64,000 nt of DNA from Polyodon spathula (lineage: Eukaryota > Chordata > Actinopteri > Acipenseriformes > Polyodontidae), in contig NC_054540.1 in assembly GCF_017654505.1 (NCBI RefSeq), positions 39,853,468 through 39,917,467 of the forward strand, in the 5' to 3' direction. Shown piece by piece: positions 13,269 through 22,310 of the stretch. The notes beneath the pieces were generated by a model. That model did no database searches. It had not been told where the DNA came from and saw nothing but the letters and a program-made list of their open reading frames with translations. The position numbers were made by a program, and so were the translations under genes. The stretch's first letter is position 1, and each line of letters begins with the position of its first letter.

Positions 13269-14060
13269 GCTTGTACGCCTCCTGCAATTCCTCCCAAAGT
13301 TTTAAAACATACTTGGGGTGAGACACCTCCGCTTCCTTGGTGGGAGATACCCCAAAGCAAAGGTCAACAGGTAGCCTAGGTTCTCTCCAGAACATTAAGA
13401 AGTAGGGGAAGTACCCCATGGCATTATTTCGGGTGCAATTATATGCGTGCACCAGATGGTTCACATGTTGACTCCACCTACTCTTCTTGTCTGGATCCAT
13501 GGTGCCCAGCATGTTCAACAATGTCCTGTTAAAGCACTTAGGCTGAGGATCTCCCTGAGCATGGTAAGGGGTAGTTCTAGACTTCTTAATCCCCATTACT
13601 TTCAGCAACTCCTTGACAAGCCTACTTTCGAAATCCCTTCCTTGGTCCGAATGAATGCGAGCTGGTAGACCATAGCGGACAAAATACTGTTCCCAGAGTA
13701 CTCGAGCTACAGTGGTAGCCTTTTGGTCCCATGTTGGGAACGCCTGAGCGTAAGAGGTATAATGGTCAGTGACCACTAAAATGTTCGCCACATTACGGCT
13801 GTCAGGCTCCACCGCTAGGAAGTCTATGCACTCTAGGTCCAGGGGGCCTCTGCTAGTGATGTTTTGCAAGGGGGCCGCTTTCTTAGGTAGGGTTTTGCAC
13901 TGTATACATCTCCCACAGTTTTTTATGTAATGCTCTACATCCATTGCGGCCTGGGGCCAGTAAAACCAGCTCTTCACGAGATCGAGGGTTCTGTCCACTC
14001 CTAGGTGACCCATCTCGTCGTGCAGGGATTTCATCAACATTCCACGATACTGCTCCGGCA
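13216..14060 (-). pseudogene. Integrase core with lost catalytic Glu
   Basis: The frame 14040-13216 (274 codons) holds the H2C2 zinc finger (HDEMGH, then CGRCIQC), the first catalytic Asp in LECIDFL, the second in HSDQGRDF, and TTPYHAQGD. The third acidic residue normally follows in an E-R-F-N-R-T-like motif, but here the motif reads PKCFNRTL, so the Glu position appears to be Lys. Integration activity would be lost even if translated. In a neighbouring frame the preceding segment (14170-14060) encodes the spacer between RNase H and integrase, which indicates a frameshift near 14050. Confidence 0.85.
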
Positions 14061-14510
14061 GTACAAGTTGACGGGACAGTTTTTGTGGCCCGGTAAAGTA
14101 ATCCTTCCTCCATTACTAATCGGCTCCATTCTCTTAGGATCAGGGATACATCTGGGTGCCTTGACTTCACTTCTTCGGGGGAAGCTTATCTTGTATGGCC
14201 CTCCACACTCTGCCCAAAACAGGATCGTTCCTCTGAGCCGCCTGTATTTCAGCCTTGTTCCACTGATGGAGCCCATTCATCTCCAATGAAAGAGGGCATG
14301 CATATGCTTCAGGGATTGCTTTGGGTGCTAACCCCAACTGATCAGCTACCCTACCTGCTGAGCCATCAGCTGGCTCGCCCACCCCCACTTGCTGACAGAA
14401 TGCTTTCACACCTGCTGCCAGAACTTTACGCCACTCCAGGGCTCCTTCCCTTTCATGAGTTCTTCTGGACAGCGCATCCGCATCAAAATTGCTCTTTCCA
14501 GGCCGATACT
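14061..14510 (-). pseudogene. RNase H tail and linker
   Basis: Immediately after the broken RT, another frame gives GKSNFDADALSRR at about 14498-14460, the conserved end of Gypsy RNase H. A linker to the integrase follows (NDPVLGRVWRAIQDK at about 14230-14180). The rest of RNase H is missing. Confidence 0.7.
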
Positions 14511-14950
14511 GCCTCTTCCCTCATAGCTATCTGATAGTAGTCACTCCTCAGGTCCAGCACCAAAAACCATTTACTCCCGGATAGGCTATCCAGAACATCA
14601 TCGATCCTAGGCTGTGTATATTGATAGGGCACAGTCCTTTTGCTCAGTGTATGATAATCGATACACATTCTGACTGAGCCATTTTTTTTCTGGGCGACCA
14701 CAATTGGCGAGGCGTATGAGCTCCGGGATTCTGAAATAATGCCGGTACGCAACAGCTCTTGCAAATTGTTCCGGATGTCCTCAATATTGGCTGGGGCCAA
14801 GCGCCTAGAACGCTCCCTGAAAGGGCGGGGGTCATTCAAACGGATGTGGTGTTCGACTTCCTTGGCCAGCCCCACATCCCACTCATGAGTGGAAAAAACG
14901 TTTGCCCTCTCTGCCATTTTCCTACAAAGGCAGTCTTTTGCTACATGCAT
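14511..14950 (-). pseudogene. Reverse transcriptase, N-terminal half only
   Basis: The frame encodes the fingers and start of the palm: ASPIVVAQKKNGS, RMCIDY, PRIDDVLDSLSG and LDLRSDYYQIAM, the first catalytic Asp lying in the LDL motif. The YxDD box, thumb and connection are absent because the sequence jumps near 14505 to the RNase H tail. Polymerase function is impossible. Confidence 0.85.
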
Positions 14951-15665
14951 TCCTATCCCGACGCCTTGGCACTGTCACTGTGTCCGCCTTGTAAATCTGG
15001 GCTACCACTGTTCCTCTAGGTAAGATAACTTCCTTCTGAGACTCATTCTTCACTCTAATTGAGAAGTTATCAGCTGAGAGGGAACAGGCAGGTAGCACCC
15101 CCATCTGGACAAGTAAGCCACCGGGTAGAGTCCCTCCCGGGGCCGGTTCAATCACCAAGATCTCACTCTTGGTTCCCACATGGCTGAGCCCCGGTGCTCA
15201 TCTGTCTTCTCCGTTCTCTTTGGCTGTTTCTGCTGGCAAAAGGCTCTGTAACACAAGGGACAGATACTCAGTGTCTCAATATAGTTTGGTCCAACAGCTT
15301 CTTCACAGAGCTGCCCTAAACGGCCGAACAAACTGGCATTAGTACCTATAATAACAGGCACATGCTCCTGACTCTTAACGTCCGGACACACTAGTGCCAT
15401 TACTGTGAACTGTTGTCTGGTTCCGATAGCCTCCTTAGAAAACTCTATCTCCACTACTATAACTACTATATACCCTCTATAAGGGTAACTTGAGTTGCTC
15501 AGTCCCCAAACGGCCAATCCCTCGACCGGGTATATCGGTAGGTGTCCTAAATACTTCTGGTACCATCCTTTAAAGATGATGGTGATCTGGGAATCACTGT
15601 CTAACAATGCTGAGTATGGACTTCCATTCACTTTAACAGATATTACTGATGGTGGCCCCACTAAC
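14922..15665 (-). pseudogene. Retropepsin and protease-RT linker
   Basis: Frame 15661-15152 contains VNGSPYSALLDSDSQ, matching the retropepsin active-site loop (usually DSGS or DTGS), here with the Gly replaced by Asp. VPVIIGTNASLF follows as the second conserved block. A linker frame (15179-14922) joins it to the RT. The altered loop should abolish protease activity. Confidence 0.8.
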
Positions 15666-15854
15666 CCTTCTGGGATCTGAGGTTTTGAACTACCCTCTGG
15701 CTTAACTCTTAAACTGGAGCATTGTAGCTGGGGAAGTCCAGTACGCTCCTTTACTGGCCTGCCCGGTCGTTTTCCTGCTTCTTGGTCACCCCAATTAGCC
15801 TCCGGATCACTCCCTCTGAATCTGCAGTGTTCTCACATTTGGCTGCAATGTGCC
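15666..15854 (-). pseudogene. Gag C-terminus beyond the inserted LTR
   Basis: On the minus strand this starts with the second half of a CCHC zinc knuckle, IAAKC, directly after the inserted solo LTR. It then runs through a polar stretch with a stop toward the protease. The first knuckle half lies at 16268 onward. Confidence 0.7.
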
Positions 15855-16267
15855 TGTAGCAGAGCAAAGCTCTGCCCTTTAAATTGGCAGGGATGGGGTT
15901 AACTTCCCCTACCTGCCTGGTTTTATTATGTTCAGGTGGCTGGGGTTGATTAGTTGATTAGGTTGATTAACGATCAATCAGCGCCCAGCCACCTGATATA
16001 AAAGGAGGCCTCTGCTTCTCATTTGGAGAGAGGGAGCTGAGGAAGCAGGTTGGTTTTTTTTGGTTGTTTAGAAAGTTTGAATCCAGTGAAGGCATTGCCC
16101 AGCCTGGAAACTGTTATTTTTGTAAGTTTTGCTTTTTATCTTTTTTGTGTTTAAATTGCTTTGTTTTGGCCCTTGTGCCCTTTCATTTGTGTTTATTTAT
16201 AATAAAAGTATATTTGTTTGAACTGAAGTCTGTCTCTGGGCCTCTATCCACTCGCCAGCCTGCCACA
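15855..16267 (+). mobile_element. Solo LTR inserted in gag zinc knuckle
   Basis: It begins TGTAGCAG and ends CTGCCACA. A 5' hairpin (GCAGAGC/GCTCTGC) is present. TCAGGTGGCTGGG (15932-15944) and its perfect complement (15984-15996) abut a TATA box, TATAAAA (15997-16003). AATAAAAG lies at 16201-16208. The five bases on either side, GTGCC (15850-15854) and GTTCC (16268-16272), form a target duplication with one mismatch. The host frame stops at a zinc-knuckle position on one side and resumes on the other. Orientation is opposite to the host element. Confidence 0.85.
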
Positions 16268-17362
16268 GTTCCCATCCTCACCACATCGGTAGGAAAAGAA
16301 CAAGCTGCTCTCTACTGATGTGTGTCGAACCCCTGCTATGGGAGCATTGCTTGTCTGGGCCTTCTTTATGGGCATGTGAGCTACCTTCACTTTGTCAGTA
16401 ACTGGAGCCACCGTAAGAGCGGCTATAGCCTGTTGAAGCTCCCAGATTTGGTTTCGTACCTCCCCATCATCAGCTCTAGTTTCCACTAAAGCAGGTGCTA
16501 TCCTTGCTTTCTCAGGCTCTATCTCCTCGCTCAGGGGGTTGGGGTGAGTGCACAAATAAATCATCCCCTGCTGCAGATCCTGGATTTGTTCCTGCAGACT
16601 CTGTACAACTGTAGTATTCAGACTGGGGGCTGTTGTGATTTGGAGTGCCTGTACTGGGACATCACAAGGTTTGGTGGCCTCCTGAAGTTCCTCTTCATCC
16701 CTAATTTCCTTAAGTAGTATCAAATAGGAGAGAAGGGTTTCCTTTCTTTCACGTAGGTGGAGATGGATCAACATCAGATCGGACTGAGGGGCCACTCGAA
16801 TCAATTGCTCCATTCTCATACGGTCCATACAGCTTGCTTCTGCTCCTCCTTTTCGGATTGCTTTCCGCAACATTCTGTCTATTCGTATTAGAAACTCAGA
16901 CAACCTCTCTTTGGGTAATTGACGCGTAGAGCGGAAACGGAAATACAAATCCTCCCCGCTCTCTGAGCACCCAAAACTGTCTTCTATTGACTTTAAATAA
17001 TCTTGCGGGGTGGCCTCGGGGTTGGAGTCAAACACAGCCTGAATCACTTCCAACGCCGGTCCTTTCACGCTCTCTCCTACACGCTTGCGCTTCTCTCTGT
17101 CAGAGCAATCGCACTCACGGACCATCTGCTGGGCCTGGTCCATCCAGTGATCCAACGACTCCTCTCCTGCTGGGGTAGAGAGGGTGCCAGAAAATATCCT
17201 CAGCCTCTTATATGAACTGCCATCTATTGGGGGTTTCATCACTTTTTCTAACACCTCGCCCATAGAACGGATATCTGCTTCCGCGCTTGACAGAGACGAC
17301 TCTTCAACAGTGCATAGTTTACTGACATCACGGCACGTCTTTCTCTCTGCTTGCAATGTCAA
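16268..17362 (-). pseudogene. PNMA-type gag capsid
   Basis: The minus frame encodes a capsid resembling PNMA, MOAP1 and Arc-type Ty3 gags. Visible blocks are YKRLRIFSGTLSTPAGEES, DHWMDQ, KRKRVGESVKGPALEVI, DYLKSIEDSFG, SGEDLYFRFRSTRQ and LSEFLIRIDRML, covering capsid N- and C-terminal lobes. A Glu/Gln-rich linker follows. The frame ends at the first half of the zinc knuckle (YRCGEDG, with the leading Cys apparently Ser), cut by the inserted LTR. The N-terminal part of gag is displaced to 17766-18212 by a CR1 insertion. Confidence 0.85.
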
Positions 17363-17765
17363 GCATGTCATATGCAGACAGGCTAAAAGAATTGAATCTG
17401 TTCAGTCTTGAACAAAGAAGACTACGTGGCGACCTAATTCAAGCATTCAAAATTCTAAAAGGTATTGACAGTGTCGACCCAAGGGACTTTTTCAGCCTGA
17501 AAAAAGAAACAAGGACCAGGGGTCACAAATGGAGTTTAGAAAAAGGGGCATTCAGAACAGAAAATAGGAGACACTTTTTTACACAGAGAATTGTGAGGGT
17601 CTGGAATCAACTCCCCAGTAATGTTGTTGAAGCTGACACCCTGGGATCCTTCAAGAAGCTGCTTGATGAGATTTTGGGATCAATAAGCTACTAACAACCA
17701 AACGAGCAAGATGGGCCGAATGGCCTCCTCTCGTTTGTAAACTTTCTTATGTTCTTATGTTCTTA
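17363..17765 (+). mobile_element. CR1 LINE 3' fragment (copy A)
   Basis: A severely 5'-truncated CR1-type insertion encodes only the C-terminal tail of ORF2 (MSYADRLKELNLFSLEQRR onward to GSISY). The 3' UTR phrase GCCGAATGGCCTCC and tandem 8-base TTATGTTC units at the end follow. It is nearly identical to the 3' ends of the copies at 48050-50808 and 52995-56330. It splits the host gag between its RRM-like and capsid parts. Confidence 0.93.
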
Positions 17766-18212
17766 ATAAACTAGCTAGCTTAGCTGCAAAATCCCTGGTT
17801 TCACTAACTGCTGGGGGTAGAGGAGCTCTCCCAGCAACCACCAGGGCCCAGGGGTTGGCCCCTTCTGCTGGCAGTACCTCCGACGGAACCCTCTGCAGGT
17901 CTATGGGTTGGCTACACTCACATAATACCATTAAACTACCACTGCTTGTGTGACAAGTTTTTCCTTTGATCCTCACTTTCCCCAATACTTTGATGGAATG
18001 TAATGCTGTGAGGATGTAATCATTATTAAGATTTTCGGGGACATTAGTAACCAACACAGCATGTGCAGTCTCTAACTCTTCGCCTCTACACCACTCAAGC
18101 AGATGGGTCTGGTTGATGTCACTTGCCATCATACAGCTCTTGGTGCTGGGTGATATGGGTGTCAACTTGACCACTATTGGACAAGATGGGGGAGATCCCA
18201 GGGATGCCTCCA
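17766..18212 (-). pseudogene. PNMA-like N-terminal (RRM-like) gag domain
   Basis: From an ATG at 18129 the frame reads MASDINQTHLLEWCRG, then HAVLVTNVPE, LGKVRIKG, LCECSQ and NPWALVV. These match the pattern of the RRM-like N-terminal domain of PNMA proteins (WCRG; LLVxxIPE; LGxxRVxGR; PW). An in-frame upstream extension to the LTR edge also exists. The frame reaches AAKLASLL and is then cut by the CR1 fragment. Domain assignment is by motif and needs a profile search. Confidence 0.7.
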
Positions 18213-19350
18213 ATGTGACACCTATCCGAATCAGTGTTGATAAAGGCGAGCAGATAGTTAGCTAAACCCCCCTTTACTCACCGGTGACGAGTGCTCCTGG
18301 GTTCTTGTGAACAATCCTGAAGATAAATTCCATCCCCCCTCCCCCAACTCCTATGGTATGGGGCTGCAATACTGTATGTCCCTCGCTAGGAAATAGTAAA
18401 TGTATACCTTCAGTTGAATAACCCACGCAGGACAAAGATAATTTGTTAACTACATAGAATTATATTGGGCTACACAAGGCAGTCAGATACAGATTTATGG
18501 TGGCTAATGGTAACACCATATTAAATGTAAACTGGTACCTGCAAATGGAATACCTCAATAGACATATATTTTACATGCACACCCATAATAGCACTAGTAA
18601 TAATAACAACAGGCAACCATAAGGGTTGTACAGAGATTACATCCAAATAATCATATTATTTGCATCTGAAATCATATATATGAACTACAAATGTATTACA
18701 TCTATGAACCCCCCTTATTTATGTAATCAGATACAAACGTTTTCTGCCCAGGCTCCTAAAACAAGAAAAACAAAACAAAAACAACCCCAACAGTGCACTG
18801 AGGGTAATTAACTAGGAGTTAGTGTTGCAGGCCTGAATCGTGGCTGGAAAATGGCCCTTCAGCTTATTTGTCCCCCTGAAAGCCTTATTATACTCCCGGT
18901 AACAAGACTATCTAGGCTAACTAAACGGTAAACACAGTACTCACGCCTCTTCGGTATATCCGTGCCTCACTCTGCGAAATGGAGTCTCCCTCTGCTATGG
19001 CGTATCCTACAGTTACTCTGCGCCAAACAGGATTCCAAGCAGCTATGTTCAGTGAGCATTACAGTCGTGGCTGCCTTTTCATAATGTCAGTCTCTGGTCA
19101 ATCCTCAAACACATCAATGTACTTCGTAAAAACTGAGATCTTTACTTAATATATACAGCTGACGTGTATCGAATGTAATCGTAATGCGGTACGCAATATA
19201 CAAACAGTGATCTATTTAGTTTCAGTTATATCCCTACTTCGATGTAAATGCCTCCTGCACGTACATATATAACCCTGTCGCTAGTATTTATTAGTCGGGA
19301 AACTAATACTTGCTTTTTGTAGTTTTAATTGTAACCGAATCCAAAATCCA
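18213..19350 (-). repeat. 5' LTR of PNMA-type Gypsy element
   Basis: A direct copy of 11192-12385, lacking a short segment near the left side present in the 3' LTR. The plus-strand left edge TGTGACACC abuts gag; the right edge is placed at AAAATCCA. No clean target duplication could be confirmed. Confidence 0.85.
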
Positions 19351-19779
19351 TCTGTCTCTTCTCACAGCTCCTTCTCCCCGCTCTACTGCTACTGTTAGCC
19401 ACACACTGCTACATACAGGTAGGCTACTGTATTACAGAAAATAAGCCACTGCGATACTTCTAAAAAGTCATAAATCATGTGATGAAATAGTGCAGCGTTT
19501 AAAAATCGTAGTATTATTAATAAAGGTCGTCCTAGTATAAAGACCGCCCTCTTTAAGCGCCGCAGTCATTATGATCAATTTAAAATAAATGCTGCGGCGC
19601 CAAATTGAAGTGATATATGTAAATAAAAGACACACACACACACATTTTTTGTAATATCTTCCAGTGATCTCAAAACTATGCCTTGATCAAAATGTGTCCG
19701 TGCGAAATATACTTTTTGCCGCGGTTCTGTGGCACCTAGTTTGTTTAGCTAGGCAGGTGATTAGATATAGTGAAAAAGT

Positions 19780-20367
19780 GAGAAATGATCCGCACTCAAG
19801 AATTTTTCATTTAAAAATAATTAATTTAATTTCTAAAACGTATTGCGAAAAATTAACACAAAGAAAAGAAAAATAGACATGTTTCACCTGTAGGCTTCAT
19901 CAGTGTTTTTAATTGACAAAAGGGAGCGATCTATTTAAGCAACCATTAGCAATCATAATCGTCAAATGCCGAGCTCAAATTTAAAAAAAAAAAACTTATT
20001 GAAAGATAAAGTCGACACATGTTAATACATCATACGATTTTCATTAGAACAAATGGAGGTTAATTCTACGGTTATTTTGTGATTATAAGATTATAAGCAA
20101 CTATCTAAAAGGATCGGTAATATCTGAGATATCTAAATACATCATAATTATGCAACAAGTACTTTTACACCCATTAAAGAGTTCCAATAGAAGATCAGTT
20201 AATCAGCTGATCAGAATAATTACCCCTTGTAACTAAAGAAACAGGGACAACTCAAAGTCTTCATTGAGTCTCTTAGGCATTGTCTTTGTGTTAAATTTTT
20301 GCAATATGTTTTAGAAATTAAATGAATTATTTTTAAATGCAAAATTCTTGAGTGCAGATCGTTTCTC
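19780..20367. mobile_element. MITE with about 84-bp inverted repeats
   Basis: The left arm (19780-19863) and the complement of the right arm (20284-20367) match at roughly nine bases in ten. They share blocks such as CACTCAAGAATTTT and TTTCTAAAAC. Inside is about 420 bases of AT-rich non-coding DNA. The superfamily is not recognised and no clear target duplication is visible. Confidence 0.8.
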
Positions 20368-20532
20368 ATAGTTTAATCTCAAAACAGGGAAACTACCACA
20401 ATCCAACACTTTTTCAACTAGCTGCTTGGAGATTGAAAGGCAACAATTGAAGGATAAGGGGCTATCGGAGCAGGTGGTAAATATTTTACTCACTTCAAGC
20501 TTACTCAGTAAGTAGAGGGAGTTTGTCTCCTG

Positions 20533-21005
20533 GTGCAAATCATAATCATTGCACCACTCAAACTTTCCACTCACGGACATGTTGCTGCAATCGCTAGCAT
20601 TTTACCTGGCTGGGATAATCACCAGATGGGCTCCCATCAGACAATTTCATCATGCGTTAGGTTCTGGCTTGACAGTAAAACAGTTCCAAAACCCATCAAA
20701 GCACACTCTGTAAGGTGAGTGGCTACTACTTGGGCAAAATTAAAATCTGTTTCAATTCAGGACATCTGCAATGCCGCCACTTTAGCATCTTTTGACACTT
20801 TCATCAAACACTATAACCGCAATGTTTCTTGCATTCAACCTAACGTTGCTTGTTTAGTTTTATCTGTGGTTTGTTCTACTAATATCTAACCTACCACCCT
20901 TCAGTGTACGTACTTTGGTATAGTTCAGTGTGGAGTTCATCAGTCGAGGTAAGAATACGAATATGACCTGTAATATGGTTTCTTCGTTGGGTGATGAACT
21001 CCACA
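20533..21005 (+). mobile_element. DIRS/Ngaro-type tyrosine recombinase remnant
   Basis: Translated frames give KPIKAHSVR, a stop, then VATTWAKLKSVSIQDICNAA and TFIKHYN. This is the C-terminal box of retroelement tyrosine recombinases: His-x-x-Arg, then the catalytic Tyr. Just downstream TGTGGAGTTCATCA (20929-20942) recurs inverted at 20992-21005, as expected near the repeats of DIRS-like elements. The RT part is absent. Confidence 0.65.
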
Positions 21006-21426
21006 CACCTATATACCACCCTCCTGTTCCTCCTCTCTTTTTCATTTCAATTTTTAGTTTGTTTACTTTATCGAAATTTGGACAACCTGACACATATATG
21101 AGGTGGATTTTATGGAGGAGGAGCACGATATTAGCGCCAATAAGGATTATAAAAAGGATCTCTGGGAAAGCTATCTGGTTCTTTCCCCTGGCCCAGATGA
21201 CATGGAGACCGTTAAGGTCACGAAACCATATTACAGGGAATCTGTTCTCTCACTGTCAAAGTTTGCTGATGGCATTTTTTTCGACTAGTGCTTGATTTTC
21301 TTTTTACAAAGTCCATGCAGATCATCCACTATTCTCAGACAGCAGGAGACGATCATGTAACATTAAAATTCCTTTTCCTGCAGAAATAGTAAACACAGCA
21401 CTGACAAGTCAACCACGTAATGCTTT
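21006..21426. other. No gene recognised
   Basis: This may be the 3' non-coding end of the DIRS-like remnant. A 61-codon frame at 21103-21288 (MDFMEEEHDISANKDYKK...) has no family I recognise and is probably chance. Confidence 0.4.
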
Positions 21427-22310
21427 ACAGAGGCTCTCAAAAGTATTCACCCCCTTGTTTTCCATATTTTATTGTGTTACAACATGGAATCAAAATGGAT
21501 TTAATTAGCGTTTTTGCCACTGATTAACACAAAAAAGTCCATAATGTCAAAGTGAAAAATAAAATCTACAAATTGTTCAGAATTAATTACAAATATAAAA
21601 CAGAAAATAATTGTTTGCATAAGTGTTCACCCCCTTTGCTATGACACACCTAGATAAGCTCTGGTGAAACCAATTGTCTTTAGAAGTCACACAGTTAGTT
21701 GAATGGAGTCCACCTGTGTGCAATTAAGGTGTTTCACATGATTTCAGGTTAAATACACCTGTCTCTGGGAGGTCCCACAGTTGGTTAGTACATTTCCTAA
21801 CAAAAAACTACATCATGAAGACGAAGGAACATTCAAAGCAAATCCGGAAGATTCTTCAAAAGCACCAATCAGGGGTAGGATATAAGAACATTTCCAAGGC
21901 ATTGAATATCCCCTGGAGGTAAACTCCATAATTAAGAAATGGAGAGAATATGGCACAACTGTGATTCTGTCTAGAACAGGCCGTCTTCAAAAACTGAGTA
22001 TCCGGTCGAGAAGGGCACTAGTCAGGGAGGCCACCAAGAGGCATATGGCAACTCTAAAGGAGTTACAGTCTTCCACGGCTGAGCTGTGAAACAATGTGCA
22101 TACAGCAACAATAGCTTGAGTGCTTCACAAAACTGGCCTTTATGGGAGAGTGGCAAAAAGAAAGCCACTGTTGAAAAAAACTCTTATCAGGTCTCGGCTT
22201 GAGTTTGCCAGAAGGCATGTGGGAGACTCTGCGACCAAGTGGAAGAAGATTCTATGGTCTAATGAGACCAAAATAGAGCTTCTTGGCCTCAACGCTAAGC
22301 TCTATTCATG
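21427..22310 (+). mobile_element. Tc1-like transposon, 3' truncated
   Basis: The 5' repeat has two diverged copies of the motif AAGTATTCACCCCC / AAGTGTTCACCCCC (about 21440 and 21620), the IR/DR arrangement of fish Tc1 elements. The transposase starts near 21814 (MKTKEHSKQIRKILQKHQSG). It continues with SIIKKWREYGTT and RLQKLSIRSRRALV, and reaches GLYGRVAKRKP and LWSNETKIELLGLNA. The first catalytic acidic position is Asn in LWSNET instead of Asp. The copy ends abruptly at about 22310; two catalytic residues and the 3' repeat are missing. Confidence 0.88.

Larger units (their letters stand above)
11192..19350 (-). mobile_element. Ty3/Gypsy retrotransposon with PNMA-type gag
   Basis: Two related direct copies about 1.1-1.2 kb long (11192-12385 and 18213-19350) bound an internal region read on the minus strand. 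Its order is gag, protease, reverse transcriptase, remnant RNase H, H2C2 zinc finger, integrase and a C-terminal tail. The gag has both an RRM-like N-terminal part and a capsid part, as in vertebrate PNMA proteins, which are domesticated gags of such elements. The copy is dead. A CR1 fragment splits gag, a solo LTR sits inside the zinc knuckle, the RT palm and most of RNase H are deleted, and the frames carry stops and shifts. LTR divergence is visible but was not counted. Confidence 0.88.
10713..19616. mobile_element. Candidate DNA transposon enclosing a Gypsy element
   Basis: Left phrase ACTTCAATTTGGTGCAGCC at about 10718 and right phrase GGCGCCAAATTGAAGTGATA at about 19593-19612 are near-perfect inverted copies. 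Both are followed inwards by sequence with 'taaagac' and 'aataaa.g.c' words, the style of pogo/Tigger-like or related termini. The interval between is almost entirely the PNMA-type Gypsy element, so the simplest reading is a DNA element into which the retroelement inserted. No transposase was recognised, and two independent MITE fragments are possible. Confidence 0.35.

Noticed and set aside
13013..14534. Plus-strand open frames across the Gypsy integrase
   Set aside because: They are antisense shadows of the minus-strand pol frames and match no family.
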